Notes under the pieces: model-generated | Told to the model about the DNA's origin: nothing | The model's database searches: none | Seen by the model: only the letters and a program-made list of their open reading frames with translations | Assembly: GCA_009602735.1 (NCBI GenBank) | Contig: WELA01005188.1 | Coordinates: 1 to 34,338 of the forward strand | DNA length: 34,338 bases | DNA from: Mesotaenium endlicherianum | Taxonomy: Eukaryota > Streptophyta > Zygnematophyceae > Zygnematales > Mesotaeniaceae | Reading direction: 5' to 3' | In this document: one piece after another, positions 6,139-15,190 of the stretch | Position numbering within the stretch: the stretch's first letter is position 1 | Layout: each line of letters starts with the position of its first letter | Program-made: the position numbers and the translations under genes

Positions 6139-6369
6139 CGGTAGAATAATAATTACAAAAATTAGAAAGTAGTTTTCCATCTACATTTCCCTCGGCCACT
6201 TCATTACCCCCGGTTGTATACCCAGATCGCGAATATGTGAAAAGATTGAGCCGATAAAATTAAAGGAAGGAGCCGGAAAACGAAATGGGTAACTACTTTC
6301 ATATTGCATGTGTTGCCAGCAATAAAGGTAGTTGAAAACCTATCGAATACAAGTCAGCGCAGATTCCGT

Positions 6370-7341
6370 TTATTCGCCCGGCGTAATCACTATATTTCTA
6401 AAAGACACCGGACCATGATCGCCCTGCAGGTAGATGGGGCCGGGTTCTCCTTCTTTGCTGTCCAGCGCGCCGCCGGTAATGCCTGGTATCTCCTGGTTGC
6501 AGATGATGGTCTTGCCATTCGCAACCACCGTAACCATCCTGCCCACCAACGTAATATCATAACTCTGCCATTGGTCAGGTCCAATGGCCGCCATTTCACT
6601 GGGTACGAGGAATCCGTAAATGCCGCCAAAAAGATGGCTGCCCGGATGTTCAGCAGGGTCATTATCGAGTATCTGCGTTTCGTAACGGCCCCTCAAATAC
6701 ACGCCGCTGTTGCTGTTCTTCTTGTATTTGAACTCGATGTGCAATTTAAAATCGCGAAACTTTTCTTTGGTAATGATGTTGGCGCCGGAATGCGGACTAA
6801 TCAATTCCCCGTTTTGAACAATCCATTGGTTGTTCTCTCTGTCTGTTGTCCATCCGGTGAGGTCCTTACCATTGAACAGGCGGATGGGTTTTCCCCAATG
6901 AATTTTTTTCTTCTCTGTGAGCATCGGCGCCCTTACACCCGTAAAAGGAAGATCTTTTCCCATACTGGAATGTATCACTCCTTTGATCCCTTCACCATTA
7001 GGTTCTCCTTCCAGTACCATGTCTTTCTCCGACGACTCCCATTGTGGCGGGATGGCAAAAGAGAACTTGTTACCATTCAATAATACTTTGGCAACCGGTC
7101 TCGCACTTCCACCTGAAGCCACGAACCGGCCCACCAGGGTTTTAACGCCGGAAATCTCGATCTCCAGCCAAGAAGCCCTTTCTTTTCCATTTTCCAATAC
7201 GGTGAGGTCCCATCTTCCTACCAGGTCTCCACCGGCAATGCTGTTGCTCTTGGTGGCGGTTACCTGCGCGTGAACAGATGATTGTGGCGCCATAGCGGCA
7301 CATCCTATCAATGCAATTACAATACTTTTCCTGATGTACAT
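6370..7341 (-). CDS. Secreted DUF1080 protein (3-keto-disaccharide hydrolase-like)
   Basis: 323 residues with a Sec signal peptide (MYIRKSIVIALIGCAAMAPQ, cleavage near VHA-Q26). The DUF1080 domain covers about 150-321, a concanavalin-like beta-sandwich typically containing LFNGKDLTGW, then ELISPHSGANIITKEKFRDF and GVYLRGRYETQI, all seen here. About 120 preceding residues form a smaller beta domain. DUF1080 proteins include enzymes that cleave 3-keto glycosides. Its neighbour 32 bp upstream is a Gfo/Idh/MocA oxidoreductase on the same strand, which could supply the 3-keto substrate. The start is set at 7341 because the longer frame (7407) would overlap the upstream gene and lack a signal peptide. 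It acts in the periplasm or outside the cell. Confidence 0.88.
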   Translation of the reverse strand: MYIRKSIVIALIGCAAMAPQSSVHAQVTATKSNSIAGGDLVGRWDLTVLENGKERASWLEIEISGVKTLVGRFVASGGSARPVAKVLLNGNKFSFAIPPQWESSEKDMVLEGEPNGEGIKGVIHSSMGKDLPFTGVRAPMLTEKKKIHWGKPIRLFNGKDLTGWTTDRENNQWIVQNGELISPHSGANIITKEKFRDFKLHIEFKYKKNSNSGVYLRGRYETQILDNDPAEHPGSHLFGGIYGFLVPSEMAAIGPDQWQSYDITLVGRMVTVVANGKTIICNQEIPGITGGALDSKEGEPGPIYLQGDHGPVSFRNIVITPGE

Positions 7342-7373
7342 GATTTGACTATTTTTAAATGAACGGATAATAA

Positions 7374-8744
7374 CTATCCTATTGTTTTCATATTTACCGG
7401 ATCCCATTGAATGGGTTTATGGCTGTAATAACTATCGTTACAAAGCAACGCCGGCGCTGCAGCGCGATAACCAAAAACAGCATCTTCCACTACCGTACCA
7501 TTATTACGGATAGCCGTGAAGAAATTATTGAAGTGATCGTAATGGGCGCCTTTATATCCTTCTTCGGCCTGGAAAACAAATGATTCGGGAGGCAACATCT
7601 TTTTCCTGGTCTCCTGGCTTTTGCCGGCTTTTGCCAGCTGCGCTTCCATGAAAGGATCATGGGAATCGAAAGACTTATTCCTTCGTAACGTAACACGATC
7701 CCATTCCACATCCATGGCGCCTTCGCTGCCAATCAAACGCAGGTAAGTGGTGCCACTCGTGCCATCTACAAAATTACAACGTAGTGAAAGGTTGAAACCC
7801 GGATGGGCGGCTCTTTCCGGATAATCGAAAGTGCCGATCAATACATCCGGTACTTCGCGTCCATCGTTCCAGTAACGCAATCCGCCGGTGGCATAAATAT
7901 GATCGGGCCCAACTGAGTTGGTAATAAAGTGCAGGCTCGAGAACAGGTGCACAAAGAGGTCGCCCGCCATGGCGGTACCATAATCGCGGTAATTTCTCCA
8001 GCGGAAAAAACGCATTTTATCGAAGGGGCGATGGGTAGTATTGCTTACGAAAGTTTCCCAATCCACTGTTTGCTCTGATGCATCTTCGGGAATGGGGTAC
8101 TGCCATACTTCTACCGGTGCGCGACGCGCCCAGAAACCTTCTGCATAATTCAGCTTACCAATGGCGCCGTCTTTCAACAGCTCACGCGCTTTCTCATTAC
8201 CCAGTGAAGCCAGGCCCTGGCTGCCCACCTGGAACACTCTATTATATTTCTGTTGGGCTGCGATCACAGCGGGACCTTCATCCACGCCATGTACCATCGG
8301 TTTCTCGCAATACACATGCTTGCCTGCGGCCATGGCATCTACCGATATTTGTTTGTGCCAGTGATCCGGGGTACCAATGATCACGGCATCCACATCTGAC
8401 CTGTTCAGGATGTCTTTGTAATGCTTGGTAGTAAAAAGGTCTTTACCCCATTTGGTCTTTGCATCGTTCAACCGGCCATCATACAGATCGCAAACGGCCA
8501 CCAGTTTCACACCGGGTACCTTCAAAGCGGTATTGGTATCTGCCGAACCCATGCCCCCTGCACCAATCAGTGCCAGGTTGATCTTGTCATTGGCGCCATA
8601 AGTTTTGCCTTCCAGTATTTCCCGCCTGATGCGCTCAACATAAGCGGCAGAAGCAGATTGTGCCAGCATCCCACCGGCTAATACGCCACCGGTGGCCATA
8701 GATAAATTTTTCAGGAATCCCCGACGATTGTAATCTCTTTTCAT
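7374..8744 (-). CDS. Tat-exported Gfo/Idh/MocA family oxidoreductase
   Basis: 456 residues. The N-terminus MKRDYNRRGFLKNLSM carries a twin-arginine motif (R7-R8, GFLK) and a hydrophobic stretch ending ASA, so the folded, cofactor-loaded protein is likely exported by Tat. The Rossmann dinucleotide site is GAGGMG (61-66), and the family motif EKP is at 146-148. The C-terminal half is the alpha/beta substrate domain. The family oxidises or reduces sugars and sugar acids with NAD(P); secreted members beside DUF1080 genes are linked to 3-keto glycoside formation. The start at 8744 is chosen because it gives the Tat signal; the longer frame from 8906 adds 54 residues with no export logic. Probably first gene of a two-gene operon. 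Confidence 0.9.
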   Translation of the reverse strand: MKRDYNRRGFLKNLSMATGGVLAGGMLAQSASAAYVERIRREILEGKTYGANDKINLALIGAGGMGSADTNTALKVPGVKLVAVCDLYDGRLNDAKTKWGKDLFTTKHYKDILNRSDVDAVIIGTPDHWHKQISVDAMAAGKHVYCEKPMVHGVDEGPAVIAAQQKYNRVFQVGSQGLASLGNEKARELLKDGAIGKLNYAEGFWARRAPVEVWQYPIPEDASEQTVDWETFVSNTTHRPFDKMRFFRWRNYRDYGTAMAGDLFVHLFSSLHFITNSVGPDHIYATGGLRYWNDGREVPDVLIGTFDYPERAAHPGFNLSLRCNFVDGTSGTTYLRLIGSEGAMDVEWDRVTLRRNKSFDSHDPFMEAQLAKAGKSQETRKKMLPPESFVFQAEEGYKGAHYDHFNNFFTAIRNNGTVVEDAVFGYRAAAPALLCNDSYYSHKPIQWDPVNMKTIG

Positions 8745-8856
8745 ACGGTATTTTTTTATTTGCAACGTGTGCTCTAAAGATAAGCACCTGCGCCCATTTC
8801 TGCTATTGCATTTAATAAAGATTCTGCGTATTATTGGAATGACTAAACCCTGGCTT

Positions 8857-10179
8857 ATGAGATACCTGTTCTCGTGCCTCCTCTTCCTGGCGCTCCCCTT
8901 TGCCACTTTGAAAGCACAAAACTATCCCGACCTTTCCGGCACATGGTACCAGAATGGCAACAGCAATTACCCTGCCTATATCATCCAGAATGGTCAGAAC
9001 CTCACGTTCATTTTTTCCAACACCACCAGTACCGTCACATTTACTTCAGTCAACCAGGTATATGCCAATACATGGAAAGCTGCTGCGAATATCTCTGCCG
9101 ATGGTAATACACTTACCTGGAGTGATCAGACCTGGACGAGGGCGGTCATCAACTATCCCAATATTGCAGGAACATGGTATGTGAATGGATCGCCTGTCAC
9201 TATCACACAAAATGGAAAGATGTTGGAGTTCACAATGGCAGGAGGAAAATCGAAAGGTTATTTTTATTCCACACAAGGTATCTATGCCACCGAATGGAAC
9301 ACTTATGCCACTTATGATGCCGGCACACAAAGTCTTAAATGGAATAATCAGACCTGGACAATTGCCGGAGGTGCAACAGTATCCGGTTCAAATACAGGTA
9401 CGGCAGGTACTACAAAAATCTGCCGGAGAGAACTTTCTGCATTCTTTTATGCCATGACGGCATTGGGTACTACCTGGGCACGCCCGATATACGAACCCGG
9501 AGCCATGAGTGCCCGAACCATTGCAGACCTTAGAGGGGCATTGTCTCTTGTTGTGCCAACACTCAACTTATTTCCCTGCATCGTTTTCGACAGAAACCGC
9601 ATCACCAACCTCAGTAACAGTTTAGGAAGTATCACCGGCACACAGGCTTCCCAGGAATCGCATCAGATCATTATTGACCTGCAGGTGGCCGTACGAAATG
9701 CAGGTATTACCTGCGACAGGGGATTGAATCTCGAAATGCTTTTCATCGGAGGCATTCACCTGGGTGCAGCACAGGCGCATGCGTCCAGCAGGATCTGTCA
9801 GCCCGTTCCCATGCCAGCTAATATTGCATCAACAATCTCGGCGCATCTTACCACTGCGCACGACGCTTTGGCTACCCTGCTGCCTTGTATGCCCGATTTG
9901 CAGCTCGGCGCTTTCTCAACAGTGCCGCTCGGGTCTATGAACTCTGTAGAACCTCATACATTCATTGTAGGCATTATTACCGAAACCCTGTGGGCGGTTA
10001 CCCTCACCGACTGCTGCTGTACCTGTACCGGCAACGCATCGGTAAATCCCGGCACTACCTGTGACCAGGAATGTCATAAATGGTGTCGCGAGCACGGAAA
10101 ATCAGGCGGCAAATTCAATGGCATTTGCCTGTTGGGCGTTATGAGCGGTGGAACACAACCTGATTGTCAGTGCTGGTAA
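8857..10179 (+). CDS. Secreted protein with two GTW repeats and cysteine-rich, defensin-like C-terminus
   Basis: 440 residues from MRYLFSCLLFLALPFATLKA, a clear Sec signal peptide; an in-frame ATG at 8839 would add six residues. Two homologous beta-rich repeats follow (about 28-97 and 101-169), each opening with GTWY and ending with NQTWT or DQTWT. The middle (about 180-380) is mostly helical and unrecognised. The last 55 residues hold ten cysteines (386, 387, 388, 390, 402, 406, 410, 424, 437, 439). The final six fit C-x3-C-x3-C-x13-C-x12-C-x-C with Gly two before the fourth Cys, the CS-alpha-beta pattern. The gene stands alone, divergent from the oxidoreductase. It is named only from structure; adhesion, inhibition and antibacterial roles are all open. 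Confidence 0.8.
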   Translation: MRYLFSCLLFLALPFATLKAQNYPDLSGTWYQNGNSNYPAYIIQNGQNLTFIFSNTTSTVTFTSVNQVYANTWKAAANISADGNTLTWSDQTWTRAVINYPNIAGTWYVNGSPVTITQNGKMLEFTMAGGKSKGYFYSTQGIYATEWNTYATYDAGTQSLKWNNQTWTIAGGATVSGSNTGTAGTTKICRRELSAFFYAMTALGTTWARPIYEPGAMSARTIADLRGALSLVVPTLNLFPCIVFDRNRITNLSNSLGSITGTQASQESHQIIIDLQVAVRNAGITCDRGLNLEMLFIGGIHLGAAQAHASSRICQPVPMPANIASTISAHLTTAHDALATLLPCMPDLQLGAFSTVPLGSMNSVEPHTFIVGIITETLWAVTLTDCCCTCTGNASVNPGTTCDQECHKWCREHGKSGGKFNGICLLGVMSGGTQPDCQCW

Positions 10180-10228
10180 TTTTCGATTGTACCAGATACC
10201 AAAGATGGACCCAATTAAAGAGCATGAT

Positions 10229-11029
10229 CTACTGCTCCATTGCCTGCTTTCCCTTTTCCATATAGCTGGTATCTCCGAACGATACTATCGAGAATTTCCC
10301 TTGCTCAAAAACTACTTTGCAGACCGATGCATTGGCCAGTGGCTTAGCGGCCGGGTGCGTTTCACTGATGTTTGAAAGCATGGCATTGATAGCCAGTCCG
10401 TGTGAGACAACCAGCACATTGCCGCCTCCCGATTTTGTTGTCCGTTCAGCAATGGCCCGGAGCCAGTTCTGTGTGCGCGTTCTTACGTCTTCAAAATTCT
10501 CCGCCAGGTGCAGGGTATCCAGTTTTTTAACGGCATCGAGTGCATCGGTCAGCTTATTGGTTTTACGCATGTCGGCAAACAAAGCAACTGCGGAAGTATA
10601 GTGTAGATAGAGGGCAATATCGTTCCACATTTTTTTATTGTGGTCGCCTTCGTAACAGCCAAAGCAGCTTTCCCTTAATGCTGTTGAAGCTACCAGTTGA
10701 GCATCCTTTTCGTTTTTTGCGTCCACGATAGTCTGTGTTGTTTCGCGCGCACGCCCCAGATCGCTGGTATACACCGATGCGAAATGTATTCCTTTTAACC
10801 CAATGCCCAAAGCTTTTGCACCCTTTTTACCTTCGGGTGTCAGGGGTGCATCGGACCAGCCCTGTACACGATCCAGTGCATTCAATAAGGTTTCGCCGTG
10901 GCGTACAATATAGAAAACCACTGTTGAGTTATTGTTGTCCTTCTCCTGCGAAAAACAGGTGTGTAAGGAAGAAAAGAGCACTGCTGATACCAGCAATGCT
11001 CTTTTGATAGTGTTAATCATTTTCTTCAT
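10229..11029 (-). CDS. Secreted histidine phosphatase (phosphoglycerate-mutase superfamily)
   Basis: 266 residues with an N-terminal signal peptide (MKKMINTIKRALLVSAVLFS, cleavage near CFS-Q28). The catalytic RHG motif is VRHGET (R43, H44). Supporting residues are R93 in SDLGRARET, E120 in LRESCFG and the second histidine H210 in VVSHG. The complete set suggests an active phosphomonoesterase using a phospho-histidine intermediate. The superfamily includes phytases and sugar or nucleotide phosphatases, and the substrate cannot be assigned. The gene begins 3 bp after the stop of the TonB-dependent receptor and is surely cotranscribed with it, so the phosphatase may process the receptor's ligand in the periplasm. 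Confidence 0.9.
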   Translation of the reverse strand: MKKMINTIKRALLVSAVLFSSLHTCFSQEKDNNNSTVVFYIVRHGETLLNALDRVQGWSDAPLTPEGKKGAKALGIGLKGIHFASVYTSDLGRARETTQTIVDAKNEKDAQLVASTALRESCFGCYEGDHNKKMWNDIALYLHYTSAVALFADMRKTNKLTDALDAVKKLDTLHLAENFEDVRTRTQNWLRAIAERTTKSGGGNVLVVSHGLAINAMLSNISETHPAAKPLANASVCKVVFEQGKFSIVSFGDTSYMEKGKQAMEQ

Positions 11030-11032
11030 TTC

Positions 11033-13978
11033 TTAAAAAGTATAACTGATAGATGCCCAGAAACTGCGGGGTAAAATTGCACGGCCCAGCATCAATTGCC
11101 CAGGAGCAAGTGTGCTTTCATTGATGAATTGTTCGCCGCGAACATTTCCCTCTGTGAGACCGCGGGCATTCAGCAGGTTGCTTCCCCAAAAGCGTATCTC
11201 CACTTTCTTTTTGATGGTATAACCCACGCCGGCTGTCACTTCCGTATAACAATCCAGCCTGTAGGTATTGGCATTGGTTGACCAGCGGCTTCCAATGTTG
11301 ATCATATTGGCATAGAGGTTCAGGTTCTTACGGTTATAAGTGGCCGATAATTGCAGGTTGGTAGCGGGCAAACGTTCGGGTCTGTTGCCTTTCCAGCTCA
11401 AAGGCTTGCCAGCAATAGATGGGTCAGCATCCGGACTCACCACAATATCGTAGCTGGTGAACTGTGCATTTTCAATCGTTGCCATTCCCCTCAGCGTTAG
11501 TCCTTTCAGTACTTCATAAATGATCTCTGTTTCCCAGCTGTAGGTCCTGGATGAACCAAAAGTAGCCTGGGGTATCACGGTTCCCGGAGCCGCACCCGGA
11601 ACACTGATGGTGAGTGGGAAATTATTTACGCTGGAGTAGCTAAGGGAAGTAAAAAAGGCCAGCTTATTGTAAGCATACCGTAAACCCAGTTCTCCCATAT
11701 AAATGTTGCGTTTCCTGAGCTGACTGGGCGTAGCACTCACAGCAGCAAAATCATCGATCGTAAAAGCATTGTAGGTTTTGGTGCCGCGTGCAAATAACCC
11801 GGTATGGTTATCCAGTTTATAATTGATACCAAGAGAAGCAGACCAATAAGTCATATCCTGTGTGAAAGGCGTGAACCCATCGATGGTATAGCCACTACCG
11901 CCCGTACTGGCAGATGATCCTCCATACACTGCCCTGTGACCGGAAAGATGGTTGGCATCGAGGCGCAAGCCACCATCGAAATTCCATTTCTCACCTACTC
12001 TTACAAGGTCTGAAATGTAAGCCGAATACATGTTTGATATTCCATCGAACTTCGTATAACCACTTTTGCTGGTATTGGCAACTGGCTTAACCTCCGGCAC
12101 ATTGGAAGAGCCTACCAGTATAACGGAAGGGTTATTCTTTATCTCCGTATTGACGGTGGCAGCTACTCCTTCTGAATTGAAATCATAGACATATAGGCCA
12201 GCGCCTAATGTAATATTGTGGGTGCCTGCTTTTTTGGTAAAGTCGAGGTAATCGATGATCTGTTTGTCATTCCTTTTCGTATTGCCTATCTGTTGTGCAG
12301 TATAAAATCCGGAGGGGTTTTGCAATGGCTGTCCGCCTGCATAATAATAATTGATTCCACTTTTAAATGCCGCCGGTGTTGTAACGATGATAGAAGAAGC
12401 ACTCATTTTGGTGGCTTGGTAGCGGAAATTGTTATTAATGGTCCAGTCATTGTTCGTTCTGTAATGGAATAACATACCGCTATAGCCGGTTTTGGTATGA
12501 AAACCATCAGAAAGATCTACATTGATGGCTTTGTTACCAGGTATGGTAAAATTGAACTGGTACTTGGATGGCATCAACACTTCCGTGAAATTGTCGAAAT
12601 AAGGAAGCGCATTACTCAAGTGCGAGTTTTTATCATATCCATAATATCCCGGCAACAGCCATTCCACTTTATCATTCAGGCATTTTCCGAAGAAGCGTAT
12701 GTATCCTTTATCACCCAGCTTCCTGGTTATATTCAGTTTTAACTGGCCTCCCTGGTTGGCGGTGAAAGAGGGTTCTTTGATGCCCGGGTCTGTTCTGTAA
12801 AAGCCGCCTATATTGTATTGCCAGTCTTTATTGAACTGTCCGCCCGTATTTGCATCAACGCGATACAGGCCCTGCGACAAACCGGATGTGAGTTTAAATG
12901 AACCATACGGTTTAGAGCCTCCTGTGTATGAAAGGTTATTGATAACAGCTCCCGGTGTATTGGAAGTGATGATCGATGCGTTGCCACCCCGGATGGCTTC
13001 CACATTTTTGATGGTAAGATCGTATTTGAAATACTGATCGGCCGACGGCAATGAAGAATAGCCTGTTGGCAGTATGGGAAGACCATCTTCCATGATACCA
13101 AGATAAATGTATCCGCCGCCGGGCAACCCACGTACCCGTATACTGCCGGGACCATCACCGCCACTGCTTTCTGCAGACAGTCCGGGAACAGCTTTCAGCA
13201 GATCGGCGCTGTTCAAAGGCGCCTGCAATGCAATGTCGCGCGAGCTTCGTGTAGTGATGGCAACACTGCTTTCAATCTTTTTCTTCGGATTACCGGTTCC
13301 TGTAACCACCACATCATCTAGCTTCAACAGGTCCTCAATCAAACTGGCATTCACCATAGCATTGTTGTCTGCTATGATATGCTGCTTTTTCGGTAAATAA
13401 CCCACATAAGTAAATGTAATGGTATGGTTGCCCGAAGGGATGTTTTTCAGTTCGTAATTGCCCAATGAGTCAGTAGTAGTCACATATTTACTATTGGTCA
13501 ATTGCACGGTTACACCCACCAGAGGAACACCGGCGGCATTCTTCACCGTTCCCTTGATATTGACCGGTTCAGCGGCAGGTTTATCGTAGCCAGGTTCCTT
13601 TTGTAAAGACTCTTTTTCTGTTACAGGGAACAGCAATATTTTTTCTTCATCAATATGGTAAGTAATGCCCAAAGGCTTGAAGATCTGTTCAAAAAAATCT
13701 TTCACTTTCACCTTTGAAAGGTTACAGCTAATCTTTCTGTCGGCATGAATGAGATGGGAGCTGTAAATGAATTTGCTCCCGGTTTGTGTTTGCAATAAAG
13801 AGATAACTTTCTTCAATTCAACTCGTTCTGCCGAAATAGTAATGGTTTTGTTCAACACAGTTTGTGCTTCCAGTCTTCTTCCATAAGCAAAGCCGGCAAA
13901 CAGGCAAATTAACAGTAGTTGAGTTGAGGTAATTTTCATGACATAAACAAGCAGGTTGGTAACACGCTTTTTTTTCAT
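11033..13978 (-). CDS. TonB-dependent receptor with STN signalling domain
   Basis: 981 residues, outer membrane. Signal region 1-39, STN (secretin/TonB N-terminal) domain about 45-115, carboxypeptidase-regulatory-like beta domain about 142-215 (GTVKNAAGVPLVGVTVQL), plug about 225-350 (VVVTGTGNPKKKIESSV, IRVRGLPGGG), then a 22-strand barrel ending in SFWASISYTF with the terminal Phe needed for BAM insertion. The STN domain is the part that signals to a FecR-type anti-sigma factor, and such a gene lies just upstream with its ECF sigma. No SusD partner follows, so this is a transducing receptor, perhaps for a siderophore or small phosphorylated compound, rather than a SusC of a polysaccharide locus. 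MKITSTQ at 13939 is an alternative start. Confidence 0.93.
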   Translation of the reverse strand: MKKKRVTNLLVYVMKITSTQLLLICLFAGFAYGRRLEAQTVLNKTITISAERVELKKVISLLQTQTGSKFIYSSHLIHADRKISCNLSKVKVKDFFEQIFKPLGITYHIDEEKILLFPVTEKESLQKEPGYDKPAAEPVNIKGTVKNAAGVPLVGVTVQLTNSKYVTTTDSLGNYELKNIPSGNHTITFTYVGYLPKKQHIIADNNAMVNASLIEDLLKLDDVVVTGTGNPKKKIESSVAITTRSSRDIALQAPLNSADLLKAVPGLSAESSGGDGPGSIRVRGLPGGGYIYLGIMEDGLPILPTGYSSLPSADQYFKYDLTIKNVEAIRGGNASIITSNTPGAVINNLSYTGGSKPYGSFKLTSGLSQGLYRVDANTGGQFNKDWQYNIGGFYRTDPGIKEPSFTANQGGQLKLNITRKLGDKGYIRFFGKCLNDKVEWLLPGYYGYDKNSHLSNALPYFDNFTEVLMPSKYQFNFTIPGNKAINVDLSDGFHTKTGYSGMLFHYRTNNDWTINNNFRYQATKMSASSIIVTTPAAFKSGINYYYAGGQPLQNPSGFYTAQQIGNTKRNDKQIIDYLDFTKKAGTHNITLGAGLYVYDFNSEGVAATVNTEIKNNPSVILVGSSNVPEVKPVANTSKSGYTKFDGISNMYSAYISDLVRVGEKWNFDGGLRLDANHLSGHRAVYGGSSASTGGSGYTIDGFTPFTQDMTYWSASLGINYKLDNHTGLFARGTKTYNAFTIDDFAAVSATPSQLRKRNIYMGELGLRYAYNKLAFFTSLSYSSVNNFPLTISVPGAAPGTVIPQATFGSSRTYSWETEIIYEVLKGLTLRGMATIENAQFTSYDIVVSPDADPSIAGKPLSWKGNRPERLPATNLQLSATYNRKNLNLYANMINIGSRWSTNANTYRLDCYTEVTAGVGYTIKKKVEIRFWGSNLLNARGLTEGNVRGEQFINESTLAPGQLMLGRAILPRSFWASISYTF

Positions 13979-14045
13979 ATTTTAGACATGTTTTAGTTCG
14001 TTAAAAATTGGTTGACGGAGTAAAACTTTCCTGCAAAGGATACAG

Positions 14046-14070
14046 CCGGTAGTGTTGCGAGCATTACCGG
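14046..14070. promoter_or_regulatory. Hairpin in the FecR to TonB-receptor gap
   Basis: CCGGTAGTG (14046-14054) pairs with CATTACCGG (14062-14070), nine pairs with one G-T wobble and a 7-nt loop. It lies in the 160-bp leftward gap between the fecR-like and receptor genes. No U-run follows on the minus strand, so attenuation or RNA stabilisation is more likely than termination. Confidence 0.35.
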
Positions 14071-14138
14071 TTTTCTTATGCAGAAAACTGAAGGGTTACG
14101 TAGGGGTTAAAAACATATAGCGCATCGTTTGATTGTTT

Positions 14139-15137
14139 TTATTGTACTTTCTCATCGCGGTTGATCAGGATAGTAGTGCCTCTTATTTCGTAAGAAGCTT
14201 TGATGACGCGACAAATAATATCCAATTGTTTATAAAGATCTTGTCCGGTAATATCGCCGGTGAAAGGGTATTGGTTGAGTATTTCGTTTTCCGCTATGAT
14301 TTCCACTCCGTATGCTTTACTGAGGTCTGCCAGCACATGCTCTAAAGCCGCATCTTCATAAACAAAGGCTTTCTGCTTAGCCGAAGCGCCGGTATTTTGC
14401 TGCAAGAGGTGTGGCTTGTCTACCAATGCCTTTTCAAATTTTCCTTCTGTTATGTTGAATATGGCTTTTTGATTGGGTGTGAGGATTAAGCCGGCATTTC
14501 CTTCCCTTACTTCCACTTTTCCAGTATTTACCGAAACTTCCACTTTGTTCTTTTTATATGAGCTTACATAAAAACTGGTACCCAAAACACGGGTGATAAC
14601 ATGGTTGCTGAAAACATAAAAAGGCCGTTCAGGATTCTTTGCTACCTGAAAAAAAGCAGATCCTTTCAGGTACACTTTTCGTGTTCCGGGCTCAAAATGG
14701 CGGGGATATTTCAGGGAAGCGCCGGGGTCCAGGAGTACCTGGCTGCCGTCTTCCAGGTTGAGAGATATTGTTTTTGACTGGCTATTGATCAGCTCTTCAT
14801 ATTCAGGCAGCTTCAGCGACGTATACAATGTTTCGGCACTGTCCTTATTGAGTGATCGCCAAAGAGAAAACCCTGCTATTAACAACACTGCAGCTGCAAC
14901 ACTCCATTTAAGCAAGGGCTTTCTATATAAAGGAACCGCTACTGAAAGTGTACTTTTCGATGGCTGCAGCCTGTTCCAGATACGAGCTTCCATTGCCTGC
15001 ATATTTTCCTCGTTGATAGGCGGCAGGCCGTCATCGTCCAGCAGTTCATACCATTGATCTACCAGATCAGCTTCTTCTTTGCTGCATTGTCCGTTTACAT
15101 AACGATACAATAATGAATGAAATTCTTTTCGATTCAT
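14139..15137 (-). CDS. FecR-type anti-sigma factor / sigma regulator
   Basis: 332 residues. An N-terminal cytoplasmic sigma-binding part (about 1-70: MNRKEFHSLLYRYVNGQCS and onward) is followed by a single transmembrane helix (about 76-95, LKWSVAAAVLLIAGFSLW), a periplasmic FecR domain (about 115-215, LNLEDGSQVLLDPGASLKY) and a C-terminal DUF4974 domain (about 265-330) that contacts the STN domain of the receptor. It should hold the ECF sigma inactive and release it when the receptor binds ligand. It lies between the sigma gene, with a 53-bp gap, and the receptor gene. Confidence 0.92.
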   Translation of the reverse strand: MNRKEFHSLLYRYVNGQCSKEEADLVDQWYELLDDDGLPPINEENMQAMEARIWNRLQPSKSTLSVAVPLYRKPLLKWSVAAAVLLIAGFSLWRSLNKDSAETLYTSLKLPEYEELINSQSKTISLNLEDGSQVLLDPGASLKYPRHFEPGTRKVYLKGSAFFQVAKNPERPFYVFSNHVITRVLGTSFYVSSYKKNKVEVSVNTGKVEVREGNAGLILTPNQKAIFNITEGKFEKALVDKPHLLQQNTGASAKQKAFVYEDAALEHVLADLSKAYGVEIIAENEILNQYPFTGDITGQDLYKQLDIICRVIKASYEIRGTTILINRDEKVQ

Positions 15138-15190
15138 GAAATCTGGTTTTACTTATATGTAGAAGAAAAAGAGCGTACCCCTAAACCCTT

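Noticed and set aside
6181..6369. Gene or IS remnant in this gap
   Set aside because: A 37-codon plus-strand frame is open, but no motif, start or similarity to the neighbouring IS3 fragment could be seen.
6304..7083. Long plus-strand frame (259 codons)
   Set aside because: It is antisense to the DUF1080 gene, whose signal peptide and domain motifs are clear; protein composition of the plus frame is arbitrary.
14046..14070. Intrinsic terminator between fecR-like and receptor genes
   Set aside because: The T-run lies on the plus-strand side only, whereas both genes run leftward; kept as a hairpin of unknown role.
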